Below, piece after piece: positions 56,969-64,000 of a stretch of 64,000 bases of DNA. The notes under the pieces are model-generated. The model was given only the letters and a program-made list of their open reading frames with translations. It was not told where the DNA came from and searched no databases. Position 1 is the stretch's first letter. Each line of letters opens with the position of its first letter. A program made the translations under genes and the position numbers. The DNA comes from an uncultured Lachnospiraceae bacterium (GTDB lineage Bacteria > Bacillota > Clostridia > Lachnospirales > Lachnospiraceae): assembly GCA_910586315.1 (NCBI GenBank), contig CAJUIP010000001.1:49814-113813 (forward strand). Direction: 5' to 3'.

Positions 56969-58569
56969 CAGCCGGGCTCCTTTCTCATGTAAGTAAATGT
57001 TATGCAGGTTCCTTCGCCTTCTTCTGTGTCAATGGTAATTTCTCCGCCCTGAAGCGCTGTAATCTGGTGAATCAGATACAGTCCCGTTCCGCGGTTTTCT
57101 CCTTTGGAGGAAATCCCCAAATCAAAGATATGAGGGAGAAGGTCCGGACGGATTCCACGTCCGGTATCCTCGCAGGTGATGATGGTACAGGCATCGTTCA
57201 TGTAAATGCCCAGGGTGATTTCTTTTATGTCCTTCGAGCAGGCGGCAAGCTCTTCGATGGCATTTTCCAGGAGATTTCCAACGATGGTGATGTAGGGTTC
57301 CATGGGCAAAAGCAGGTCCTTGTTTGTACACCGGCTGTCCGGAGTCACAAAAAGGCGGATGCCGAGCTCTGCCGCATGCATCATTTTTCCGATGACAAGA
57401 GCGCAGATCCGGGAGACACGCAGACAGTCGGCTGTCTGGCGGATGGCCTGGCTGGACACAAGGCTGCTGTTGGTAATAAAGGCGATCGCCTGTTCGGTAT
57501 GACCGGTCTGAAGGTAACCTAAGATCACATGGAGCTTATTTAAAAATTCATGGTTAAAGGCCCGCAGCGTATCCAGCATGGAGCGGGCCCCGGAAAGCTC
57601 ATCGGATAAGGCCTCCACTTCAGAGCGGTCGTTGAAAAGAGTAAGGACCCCCTGAATGTCTGGTGAAGTTCCGATAGGAAGTTCACTGCAGATTAAGGAA
57701 TGGTTCATGAGCTGGACGTTTCTTGCAGGAACCGGTGTCCCGGCAGCCAAAATGCTTTCAAAGGCCGTGTCGGGAAACAGTTTTTTAATGGAACTTCCCA
57801 CCGCAGGCGTGCCAGATTCCAGGAAGGAACGGACAGTCTGGTTGGCAAAGATCACGGTTCCGTTTCTGTCTGAAGCGATAATGCCCTCCGTCATGGCATT
57901 CAGAACCGTATCCTGTCTTAAATAAAGCTCCAGAAGCTCTTGGGGATGGTGCCCCATGAGGGAGGAGCAGAGAATCCGCACAATACCGTGTGACAGAAGA
58001 ATGCTGGCTAAAAATGTTATAAAAGCGACGACAAGATAGGTCGGCAGCAGAGCCTTTGCCTGTTCGGATATATAGGTGGTGAAGACGGAAGCCATCACGA
58101 AGCCGATGATGGTGCCGTCTTCTGCGGTGATGGCGTGGAAGGCGCGGCGCTGGGGACCATGGGTTCCGAATCCGGTGGTGATATATGGCCTGCTGCCGGA
58201 AAGAATGGCCGTTTCCTCCCCGCCGACCAGAGTTTCTCCAGTCTCCTGCCGGTTGGTGTGATAAAAACGCAGACCGTGGGTATCATAAATAACAATCAGG
58301 TTTAAGTCAGAAAAATGTTCATGAACAGAATCCAGCTCCAGCCTGGCCTCCTCGGTGGGATAGCCGATGGTGAGCATGTCCACCACATGGTCCATGGAAG
58401 CAATATAGGAAGAAATTCCCATCAGGTTTTTGTCAATTTCTTTTTTCTGGCGGGTAAGATTAAAAGACAGGGTTATACTTAAAGAGAGAAGCAGCATACA
58501 GACCGAAATGGAAAGGAAGCTGATAAAAAGCTGGTTCTCCAAAGAAAGTTTTCTGAATTTCTCAATCAT
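56968..58569 (-). CDS. CitA/DcuS-type sensor histidine kinase
   Basis: The 533-residue kinase has two membrane helices (about residues 11-33 and 179-203) flanking a roughly 145-residue external PAS-like sensor domain. A cytoplasmic PAS domain (about 220-330), the phospho-acceptor histidine in FNHEFLNKLHVILGYLQ (the CitA/DcuS form) and a HATPase domain with GIRPDLLPHIF and RGTGLYLIHQ follow. The outer domain probably binds a carboxylate or glutamate. GGGAGG lies 7 bases before the ATG. Confidence 0.92.
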   Translation of the reverse strand: MIEKFRKLSLENQLFISFLSISVCMLLLSLSITLSFNLTRQKKEIDKNLMGISSYIASMDHVVDMLTIGYPTEEARLELDSVHEHFSDLNLIVIYDTHGLRFYHTNRQETGETLVGGEETAILSGSRPYITTGFGTHGPQRRAFHAITAEDGTIIGFVMASVFTTYISEQAKALLPTYLVVAFITFLASILLSHGIVRILCSSLMGHHPQELLELYLRQDTVLNAMTEGIIASDRNGTVIFANQTVRSFLESGTPAVGSSIKKLFPDTAFESILAAGTPVPARNVQLMNHSLICSELPIGTSPDIQGVLTLFNDRSEVEALSDELSGARSMLDTLRAFNHEFLNKLHVILGYLQTGHTEQAIAFITNSSLVSSQAIRQTADCLRVSRICALVIGKMMHAAELGIRLFVTPDSRCTNKDLLLPMEPYITIVGNLLENAIEELAACSKDIKEITLGIYMNDACTIITCEDTGRGIRPDLLPHIFDLGISSKGENRGTGLYLIHQITALQGGEITIDTEEGEGTCITFTYMRKEPG

Positions 58570-58678
58570 TTCGCACGCCTCCCGGAAACAAAAATGCAGG
58601 TTTTTGAATTTATCACCAGTATAAAGAAAAAAAGCGGGTATGGCAAGAAAATTAAAGTGTCATTTTGTAAAAAGGACT

Positions 58679-58706
58679 TGCTATTTCTGGAAAAATTAGG
58701 TACAAT
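58679..58706 (+). promoter_or_regulatory. Predicted gap promoter
   Basis: TTGCTA at 58679-58684 and TACAAT at 58701-58706 with 16-bp spacing, about 66 nt before the start codon. Confidence 0.5.
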
Positions 58707-58772
58707 GAATGCAAGTTGTATAATATTTAACAATCATATTTCCAACAATCTCATTTTTAGGAGGAATGAAAA

Positions 58773-59792
58773 ATGGCAGTTAAAGTTGCAATTAATGGTT
58801 TTGGCCGTATTGGCCGTCTGGCTTTCCGGCAGATGTTTGGCGCAGAAGGATTTGAGATCGTAGCGATCAACGATCTGACTTCTCCGGAAATGCTTGCTCA
58901 CTTATTAAAGTATGACTCCACTCAGGGCAGATACGCACTGGCAGATAAGGTATCTTTCGGTGAGGATTCCATCACCGTTGACGGAAAAGAAATCAAGATT
59001 TATGCAAAGGCTAACGCAGCGGAGCTTCCGTGGGGAGAGATTGGCGTTGATGTTGTACTGGAGTGCACAGGCTTCTATACCTCCAAAACAAAGGCACAGG
59101 CACATATTGACGCGGGTGCCAAGCACGTTATTATCTCTGCTCCGGCCGGAAACGACCTTCCGACTATCGTTTACAATGTAAACCATGAGACTCTCAGCAA
59201 AGAAGATCATATCATCTCCGCCGCTTCCTGTACCACCAACTGCCTGGCTCCGATGGCAAAGGCATTGAATGATGCGTTCCCGATCCAGTCCGGTATTATG
59301 TGCACCATCCACGCTTATACAGGCGATCAGATGACTCTGGACGGACCGCAGAGAAAGGGCGATAAGAGAAGAAGCCGCGCTGCAGCCGTGAATATTGTTC
59401 CCAACAGCACAGGCGCCGCGAAGGCGATTGGCCTTGTTATTCCGGAATTAAACGGCAAGTTAATCGGCTCCGCACAGCGTGTTCCCACACCGACAGGCTC
59501 CACGACGATCTTAACGGCAGTGGTTAAGGGACAGCCCACCAAGGAAGCCGTCAACGAAGCCATGAAGGCCGCTTCCAATGAGTCCTTCGGCTACAATACC
59601 GACGAGATCGTTTCCAGCGATATTATCGGCATGAAGTTCGGTTCCCTGTTTGATGCGACTCAGACAATGGTTCTCCCGATTGATGAGAATACCGCCGAGG
59701 TTCAGGTTGTTTCCTGGTATGATAACGAGAATTCCTACACAAGCCAGATGGTACGTACCATCAAGCACTTTGGTAAATTACTGAACGCTTAA
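58773..59792 (+). CDS. gap: Glyceraldehyde-3-phosphate dehydrogenase, type I
   Basis: The enzyme oxidises glyceraldehyde-3-phosphate to 1,3-bisphosphoglycerate in glycolysis with NAD+. The 339 residues show the nucleotide-binding INGFGRIGRLAFRQ, the catalytic cysteine in SAASCTTNCLAP and the conserved WYDNENSYTSQMV near the end. AGGAGG precedes the ATG. It leads the gap-pgk-tpiA cluster but is separated from pgk by a terminator, allowing separate levels. Confidence 0.96.
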   Translation: MAVKVAINGFGRIGRLAFRQMFGAEGFEIVAINDLTSPEMLAHLLKYDSTQGRYALADKVSFGEDSITVDGKEIKIYAKANAAELPWGEIGVDVVLECTGFYTSKTKAQAHIDAGAKHVIISAPAGNDLPTIVYNVNHETLSKEDHIISAASCTTNCLAPMAKALNDAFPIQSGIMCTIHAYTGDQMTLDGPQRKGDKRRSRAAAVNIVPNSTGAAKAIGLVIPELNGKLIGSAQRVPTPTGSTTILTAVVKGQPTKEAVNEAMKAASNESFGYNTDEIVSSDIIGMKFGSLFDATQTMVLPIDENTAEVQVVSWYDNENSYTSQMVRTIKHFGKLLNA

Positions 59793-59824
59793 TGCATCGC
59801 AGAGAGTATAATTAGGCTCATTAA

Positions 59825-59855
59825 GGGTCCGGTCTGATGAGGACCGGACCTTTTT
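59825..59855 (+). terminator. Terminator after gap
   Basis: GGTCCGGTC pairs with GGACCGGACC around a 5-nt loop, followed by TTTTT. Confidence 0.85.
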
Positions 59856-59960
59856 GCAGTGTTCTGGCGCCCGATGCCAATATACGCCAAAGCGCCCGTG
59901 TTTCATGGGCGCACCATGGGTGCACAGACGGCGCATGTTTCTATCAAGGAGGGAAATGAA

Positions 59961-61184
59961 ATGTCTTTAAATAAGAAAACAGTTGATGATATCAATGTAA
60001 AGGGAAAAAGAGTTCTGGTTCGCTGCGATTTCAACGTACCGCTTAAAAATGGTGAAATCACAGACGAGACGCGTATTGTGGCGGCTCTTCCTACGATTAA
60101 AAAATTAATTGGTGACGGCGGAAAGGTGATTCTCTGTTCTCACCTCGGAAAAGTAAAGAACGGTCCAAACGAGGGGGAATCCCTGGCTCCGGTTGCAAAG
60201 AGACTTTCTGAGAAGTTAGGGAAAGAAGTTACCTTCATATCCGATTACAATGTAACAGGCGAAGCGGCAGTAAAGGCTGTGGAGGCCATGAACGAGGGGG
60301 ATGTGGTGCTTCTTCAGAATACCCGCTTCCGCGGAAAAGAGGAGACAAAGAACGGCGAGGAGTTCAGTAAGGAACTGGCTGACCTGGCTGACGATTATGT
60401 ATGCGATGCCTTTGGTTCCTCCCACAGAGCGCATGCCTCCGTTGAGGGTGTGACAAAGTTTATCACGGCAAAGGGCGGTTCCAATGTGGTTGGTTACTTA
60501 ATGCAGAAAGAAATCGAATTCCTCGGCAATGCCGTTGAGACTCCCGTAAGACCGTTCGTAGCCATCCTTGGCGGCGCAAAGGTTGCAGATAAGTTAAACG
60601 TAATCTCCAATCTCCTTGAGAAGTGCGATACCCTGATCATCGGCGGCGGTATGGCCTATACCTTTTTAAAGGCGCAGGGGAAGGAAATCGGAAACTCCCT
60701 GGTTGACGATTCCAAGATTGATTACTGTAAAGAAATGATGGAGAAGGCGGAAAAGCTCGGAAAGAAGCTGCTGCTTCCGGTGGACACCACTGTGGTTGCG
60801 GCATTCCCGAACCCCATTGACGCCCCGGTTGAAGTAGAGCACGTATCCGTAGATGCCATCCCGGCTGACAAAGAGGGTGTGGACATCGGACCGGAAACCT
60901 GCAAATTATATGCGGATGCTGTGAAGAATGCAAAAACCGTAGTGTGGAACGGCCCCATGGGCGTATTTGAGAATCCGACTCTGGCGGCAGGCACCATTGC
61001 AGTTGCGAAGGCGCTTGCGGAGACGGAAGCTACAACGATCATCGGCGGCGGCGATTCCGCGGCAGCTGTAAATCAGCTTGGCTTCGGTGACAAGATGAGC
61101 CATATTTCCACAGGCGGCGGCGCATCCCTCGAATTCCTTGAGGGCAAAGAACTCCCCGGCGTAATCGCAGCCGACGATAAATAG
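59961..61184 (+). CDS. pgk: Phosphoglycerate kinase
   Basis: Pgk makes ATP from 1,3-bisphosphoglycerate. The 407-residue protein has the N-terminal VLVRCDFNVPLK, the substrate-binding CSHLGKVK, AILGGAKVADKLNVI, and the nucleotide-binding TIIGGGDSAAAV near the end. AAGGAGGG sets the ATG at 59961. Confidence 0.96.
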   Translation: MSLNKKTVDDINVKGKRVLVRCDFNVPLKNGEITDETRIVAALPTIKKLIGDGGKVILCSHLGKVKNGPNEGESLAPVAKRLSEKLGKEVTFISDYNVTGEAAVKAVEAMNEGDVVLLQNTRFRGKEETKNGEEFSKELADLADDYVCDAFGSSHRAHASVEGVTKFITAKGGSNVVGYLMQKEIEFLGNAVETPVRPFVAILGGAKVADKLNVISNLLEKCDTLIIGGGMAYTFLKAQGKEIGNSLVDDSKIDYCKEMMEKAEKLGKKLLLPVDTTVVAAFPNPIDAPVEVEHVSVDAIPADKEGVDIGPETCKLYADAVKNAKTVVWNGPMGVFENPTLAAGTIAVAKALAETEATTIIGGGDSAAAVNQLGFGDKMSHISTGGGASLEFLEGKELPGVIAADDK

Positions 61185-61185
61185 G

Positions 61186-61234
61186 CCGAAAGCAACTTAG
61201 CGAAGCCGAGCCGGAGGCGACGGCTGAGGTTAGT
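61186..61234 (+). repeat. 49-bp direct repeat, copy 1, between pgk and tpiA
   Basis: Starts two bases after the pgk stop. It is identical at all 49 positions to 61305-61353. The unit contains a hairpin (AGCCG ... CGGCT with flanking CTTAGC/GCTGAG pairing). Confidence 0.9.
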
Positions 61235-61304
61235 GCGAGGCCGTTCCCGACCCTTAATGAGCAGGCCCCGAGAGGGGGATGCGAATTTAGTGGAGGGAAC
61301 AAAC

Positions 61305-61353
61305 CCGAAAGCAACTTAGCGAAGCCGAGCCGGAGGCGACGGCTGAGGTTAGT
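61305..61353 (+). repeat. 49-bp direct repeat, copy 2, just before tpiA
   Basis: Exact copy of the upstream unit. It ends 10 bp before the GGAGG of tpiA. The 70 bp between the copies hold no gene. Confidence 0.9.
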
Positions 61354-61377
61354 ATCATATTTTGGAGGATGAGTAAA

Positions 61378-62127
61378 ATGGCAAGAAGAAAGATCATTGC
61401 GGGCAACTGGAAAATGAACATGACTCCCACAGAGGCGATTGCTCTGGTTGAGACATTAAAACCGTTAGTGGCAACCGATGAGGCAGATGTTGTCTTCTGC
61501 GTTCCGGCCATCGACATTATTCCGGTTGTGGAGGCATGTAAGGGAACCAACATCGAGGTCGGCGCCGAGAATATGTATTTTGAAGAAAAAGGCGCGTATA
61601 CCGGTGAGATTGCCCCGAATATGCTGACAGACGCAGGCGTAAAATATGTGATTCTCGGCCATTCTGAGAGGAGAGAGTATTTTGCTGAGACAGATGAGAC
61701 GGTAAATAAGAAGGTATTAAAGGCCTTTGAGCACGGTCTTACCCCCATTATCTGCTGCGGCGAAACCCTGACCCAGAGAGAACAGGGAATCACGATTGAC
61801 TGGATCAGAAAGCAGGTTAAGATTGCTTTCCAGAACGTGACTGCAGACCAGGCAAAGAAAGCCGTAATCGCTTACGAGCCGATCTGGGCCATCGGAACCG
61901 GAAAGACAGCAACCACGGAGCAGGCAGAGGAAGTATGTGCAGCCATCCGCGCATGTATCGGAGAAATTTATGATGAGGCGACAAAAGAGGCCATCCGCAT
62001 TCAGTACGGCGGCTCCGTGAATGCGGGAAATGCGGCGGAGCTGTTCGCGCAGGGCGACATTGACGGCGGCCTTGTGGGAGGCGCTTCCTTAAAGGCTGAC
62101 TTTGGAAAGATCGTGAATTATAAGTAA
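61378..62127 (+). CDS. tpiA: Triosephosphate isomerase
   Basis: TpiA interconverts dihydroxyacetone phosphate and glyceraldehyde-3-phosphate. The 249 residues show the substrate-binding AGNWKMN, the catalytic histidine in ILGHSERREYF, the catalytic glutamate in AYEPIWAIGTGK and the phosphate loop YGGSVNAGNA with GGASL. The ATG at 61378 is 9 bases after GGAGG; an ATG at 61369 touches that site. Confidence 0.96.
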   Translation: MARRKIIAGNWKMNMTPTEAIALVETLKPLVATDEADVVFCVPAIDIIPVVEACKGTNIEVGAENMYFEEKGAYTGEIAPNMLTDAGVKYVILGHSERREYFAETDETVNKKVLKAFEHGLTPIICCGETLTQREQGITIDWIRKQVKIAFQNVTADQAKKAVIAYEPIWAIGTGKTATTEQAEEVCAAIRACIGEIYDEATKEAIRIQYGGSVNAGNAAELFAQGDIDGGLVGGASLKADFGKIVNYK

Positions 62128-62173
62128 TAAGAATTCACGAAAAGTTGGATAATTAGAAAATGTACGAAAACAG

Positions 62174-62211
62174 GGATATCAAGGGAAAAATAATCCTTTG
62201 ATATCCTTTTT
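62174..62211 (+). terminator. Terminator after tpiA
   Basis: GGATATCAAGG pairs with CCTTTGATATCC around a 10-nt loop, followed by TTTTTG. Confidence 0.85.
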
Positions 62212-62328
62212 GATATTTTTGTGACCGGCGAAACGATCCTATACAGGTGTTTGGGGGAATTATCATACAATTATCATTATTGGTGGGATGGTATGATTGA
62301 AAACAGGAAGAGACAATCCGGAAAGTTT

Positions 62329-63291
62329 TTACAGATATTTTTTGGATGCCTCAGGACTGAGTTTGTATTGCTCCTGAATCTTTACCAGAATTGTTTGTGC
62401 CGGGATACCTAAATTTTTTAATATGGCAACAGTACCCTTGATACCTTCTTCAATACCTTCTTCGATACCTTCCTTAATACCTTCCTTAATACCTTCTTTT
62501 TTTATTGCCTTAGCTTCATATTCCAGAATTTTTCCTCCCATGACTGCTTTCACTCCTTCCTTAACAGAATTGTATTTTACAGCGATATGCTCCAATACTT
62601 TATTCGACATGTCAATAATGGTACATCTTGTGTATTCGCTGATTGCTCCCTGATTTGACAATTTTTCCAGTTTATCTTTGATCTGCCCGTATTCTTCCTG
62701 CAATGCCCTTAGTTTCATTTTGTTCTTTTCATATTCATCAAACCGTGTTTCGTGAGAAAAGATATAGAAAGGAATCAACAGCAGAAGGTTTTTCTCAAAA
62801 ATTTCTTCCGGCGTATATTGTTGGGATTTCATCACCTGGATATCATATTCTACGGTTCCTCCTGGTGTTATCATCCTGATTTTCAGTGTATCAGGCGTTG
62901 ACGCATGGCTCCTTAAGAACAGTACAGCAGAGTGCGGCAGTGTCACAGTAAGGATGTTTCCATTGAGTTGTCCTCCATCCAAGGCGATTTGGGTGTCATA
63001 CTCAAAAAAGCGAACCAGCATACTGTTATCAGTATTGCTCTGACATTCCAAATGGTATTTTTTTGGTTCTTTTCCTTCTATCCTGAAACAGGTATCCGTA
63101 ATTCGTTCCTCTTCATTCCCGCCCTGCTGATTCAGAAAGTGTTCATTTGGGGAGAAGACGATTTTTTCCTGTCCTGAATAATGCTCCCCGAATATCTCGT
63201 TTATTACAGGGATGATGAGGGAGCTGCAATCATTCAGCAGCGTGCGGAACACATCATCATATGGTGTATTTGTTATCCTTATATTGTCCAT
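62329..63291 (-). CDS. PD-(D/E)XK nuclease-family (Rpn/transposase-like) protein
   Basis: The 320-residue protein matches the PDDEXK_2/Rpn group of predicted nucleases, which often occur in multiple copies and are linked to mobile DNA or horizontal transfer. The N-terminal TPYDDVFRTLLND and the catalytic region ITDTCFRIEGKEP with HLECQSN are visible. A run of five EGI(K/E) units lies at about residues 265-285 before the end helix. AGGAG lies before the ATG. It stands alone between tpiA and the TetR gene. Confidence 0.82.
   Translation of the reverse strand: MDNIRITNTPYDDVFRTLLNDCSSLIIPVINEIFGEHYSGQEKIVFSPNEHFLNQQGGNEEERITDTCFRIEGKEPKKYHLECQSNTDNSMLVRFFEYDTQIALDGGQLNGNILTVTLPHSAVLFLRSHASTPDTLKIRMITPGGTVEYDIQVMKSQQYTPEEIFEKNLLLLIPFYIFSHETRFDEYEKNKMKLRALQEEYGQIKDKLEKLSNQGAISEYTRCTIIDMSNKVLEHIAVKYNSVKEGVKAVMGGKILEYEAKAIKKEGIKEGIKEGIEEGIEEGIKGTVAILKNLGIPAQTILVKIQEQYKLSPEASKKYL
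62441..62500 (-). repeat. 12-bp tandem repeat, five units, inside the PD-(D/E)XK gene
   Basis: The plus strand reads ATACCTTCTTCA and variants five times in a row, encoding GIKE/GIEE units. It is typical of this family and may vary in copy number by slippage. Confidence 0.85.
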
Positions 63292-63491
63292 TTTTATCTG
63301 CTCCTTTTATTATATTTTACCACATCGCATACATTTACTCAATCAGAAAACGCACTGTTCTAAAGCAGACCGAAGCAGAGGGAAACAGTTTCATACTGGG
63401 GCCAAAGCATATGCCCCATTGCTGTAGAATCAGAGGTGGAGTCTGCCTCAACCCAATAAAAAAGCAGATTAAAATATAAAAACAGGACGGA

Positions 63492-64000
63492 TTATTCAAA
63501 TATGTCAGGCTGCCGGTAATTCAAGGCCCTGGCGCAGAAGCCGGCCATGAATTCAATGGATTCTGTCATTCCATCCTGAGACCAGTGGACCACGATGGTG
63601 GACAGAGCGCCCTCCCAGGCCAGAAAACGGTAATGCTCTTCACTTTCTATGGAGTGGTCCAGCTTCCTGGAGATGGAATAGGTGCTGAACACAGGGGTAT
63701 TCAGCATGTGGGCCTGGAGCAGCAGGGAGAACTGGCTGGAGTGCTCTTTAATGGAGCGGAAAAATTCATAATACCAGGCATAGGGATTCTCCTGAAATAT
63801 GGGAGAGGTAAAGGAGGCGGCCAGCTCGTCCAGGAATACGTTGCAGGTTTCATTTAAAACTTCCTCCTTAGAATTGTAATTCCGGTAGAAAGCAGTGCGT
63901 GAAACGCCGGAGCGCCGCACAATTTCAGAGATAGAGATTTTATCAAAGGGTTTTTGGCCCATCAGATAGATTAAGGCGGTCTGGAGGCATTCTCTGGTGA
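63492..64000 (-). CDS. TetR-family transcriptional regulator (5' end outside window)
   Basis: The visible 168 residues contain the TetR DNA-binding region. The frame is open to the window edge and reads TRECLQTALIYLMGQKPFDK, so the gene starts beyond 64000. The helix-turn-helix is ISISEIVRRSGVSRTAFYRNY. The C-terminal ligand domain (HSSQFSLLLQAHML ...) is of the TetR_C type common in Clostridia. The target is unknown. The 200 bp between it and the PD-(D/E)XK gene show no gene. Confidence 0.85.
   Translation of the reverse strand, partial: TRECLQTALIYLMGQKPFDKISISEIVRRSGVSRTAFYRNYNSKEEVLNETCNVFLDELAASFTSPIFQENPYAWYYEFFRSIKEHSSQFSLLLQAHMLNTPVFSTYSISRKLDHSIESEEHYRFLAWEGALSTIVVHWSQDGMTESIEFMAGFCARALNYRQPDIFE

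Overview
The window looks like chromosomal DNA of an anaerobic, low-to-mid GC Firmicute of the family Lachnospiraceae (Clostridium clostridioforme / Enterocloster / Hungatella type). The reasons are strong AGGAGG ribosome binding sites, a T-box leader, a Firmicute-type LexA box, a SpoVB-like flippase, small families typical of Lachnospiraceae (DUF4250, DUF3842, TIGR04076) and Clostridia-like gene order. Genus assignment is inference from gene content only.

Layout. 0-3.1 kb: the tail of a repeat-bearing protein, then ligA overlapping metA. 3.1-5.5 kb: an AT-rich island of decayed mobile DNA (ISL3-type transposase relic, type I toxin-antitoxin, serine recombinase, sigma-factor fragment) ending at a T-box leader and a BASS-family transporter. 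6.7-9.3 kb: MATE pump, a truncated acetyltransferase, a small membrane protein and a HAD protein. 9.5-13.1 kb: pstSCAB for phosphate uptake, without phoU. 13.1-17.2 kb: asparaginase, DUF4250, a CmpB-like membrane protein, plsC and pheA. 17.2-21 kb: ppx/gppA and ppk1 (polyphosphate). 21.2-27.3 kb: one overlapping operon of response regulator, histidine kinase, large exported protein, ABC ATPase and ABC-2 permease. 27.3-31.7 kb: nfo and a ydjGHI-like membrane-stress module. 31.7-37.5 kb: panE, DUF3842, an M23 peptidase, apt and a LexA-controlled Y-family polymerase. 37.6-41.1 kb: small accessory genes, a Crp/Fnr regulator, two flavodoxin-like proteins and two TIGR04076 proteins. 41.2-50.8 kb: SpoVB-like flippase, iscS-iscU-mnmA-amidase operon, tRNA-Ser(CGA), a secreted hydrolase, a methyltransferase-acetyltransferase fusion and a second amidase. 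50.8-58.6 kb: PHP phosphatase, Na/Pi cotransporter with a PhoU-like tail, an orphan TAXI lipoprotein, gltS and a CitAB/DcuSR-type two-component system. 58.7-62.2 kb: gap-pgk-tpiA glycolytic cluster. The end holds a PD-(D/E)XK protein and a TetR regulator cut by the window edge.

Themes. Phosphate recurs (pst, ppx-ppk, Na/Pi cotransporter). Sulfur handling is grouped (IscS and IscU beside the thiouridylase MnmA). Glutamate uptake sits next to a likely cognate sensor pair. Intergenic DNA carries several repeat families, some present twice or more within the window: a roughly 115-bp structured element before two transporter genes, a palindromic AGAGCGTG/CACGCTCT family, a 65-bp hairpin element and a perfect 49-bp direct repeat between pgk and tpiA. 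No rRNA, CRISPR array, prophage or intact insertion sequence is visible.
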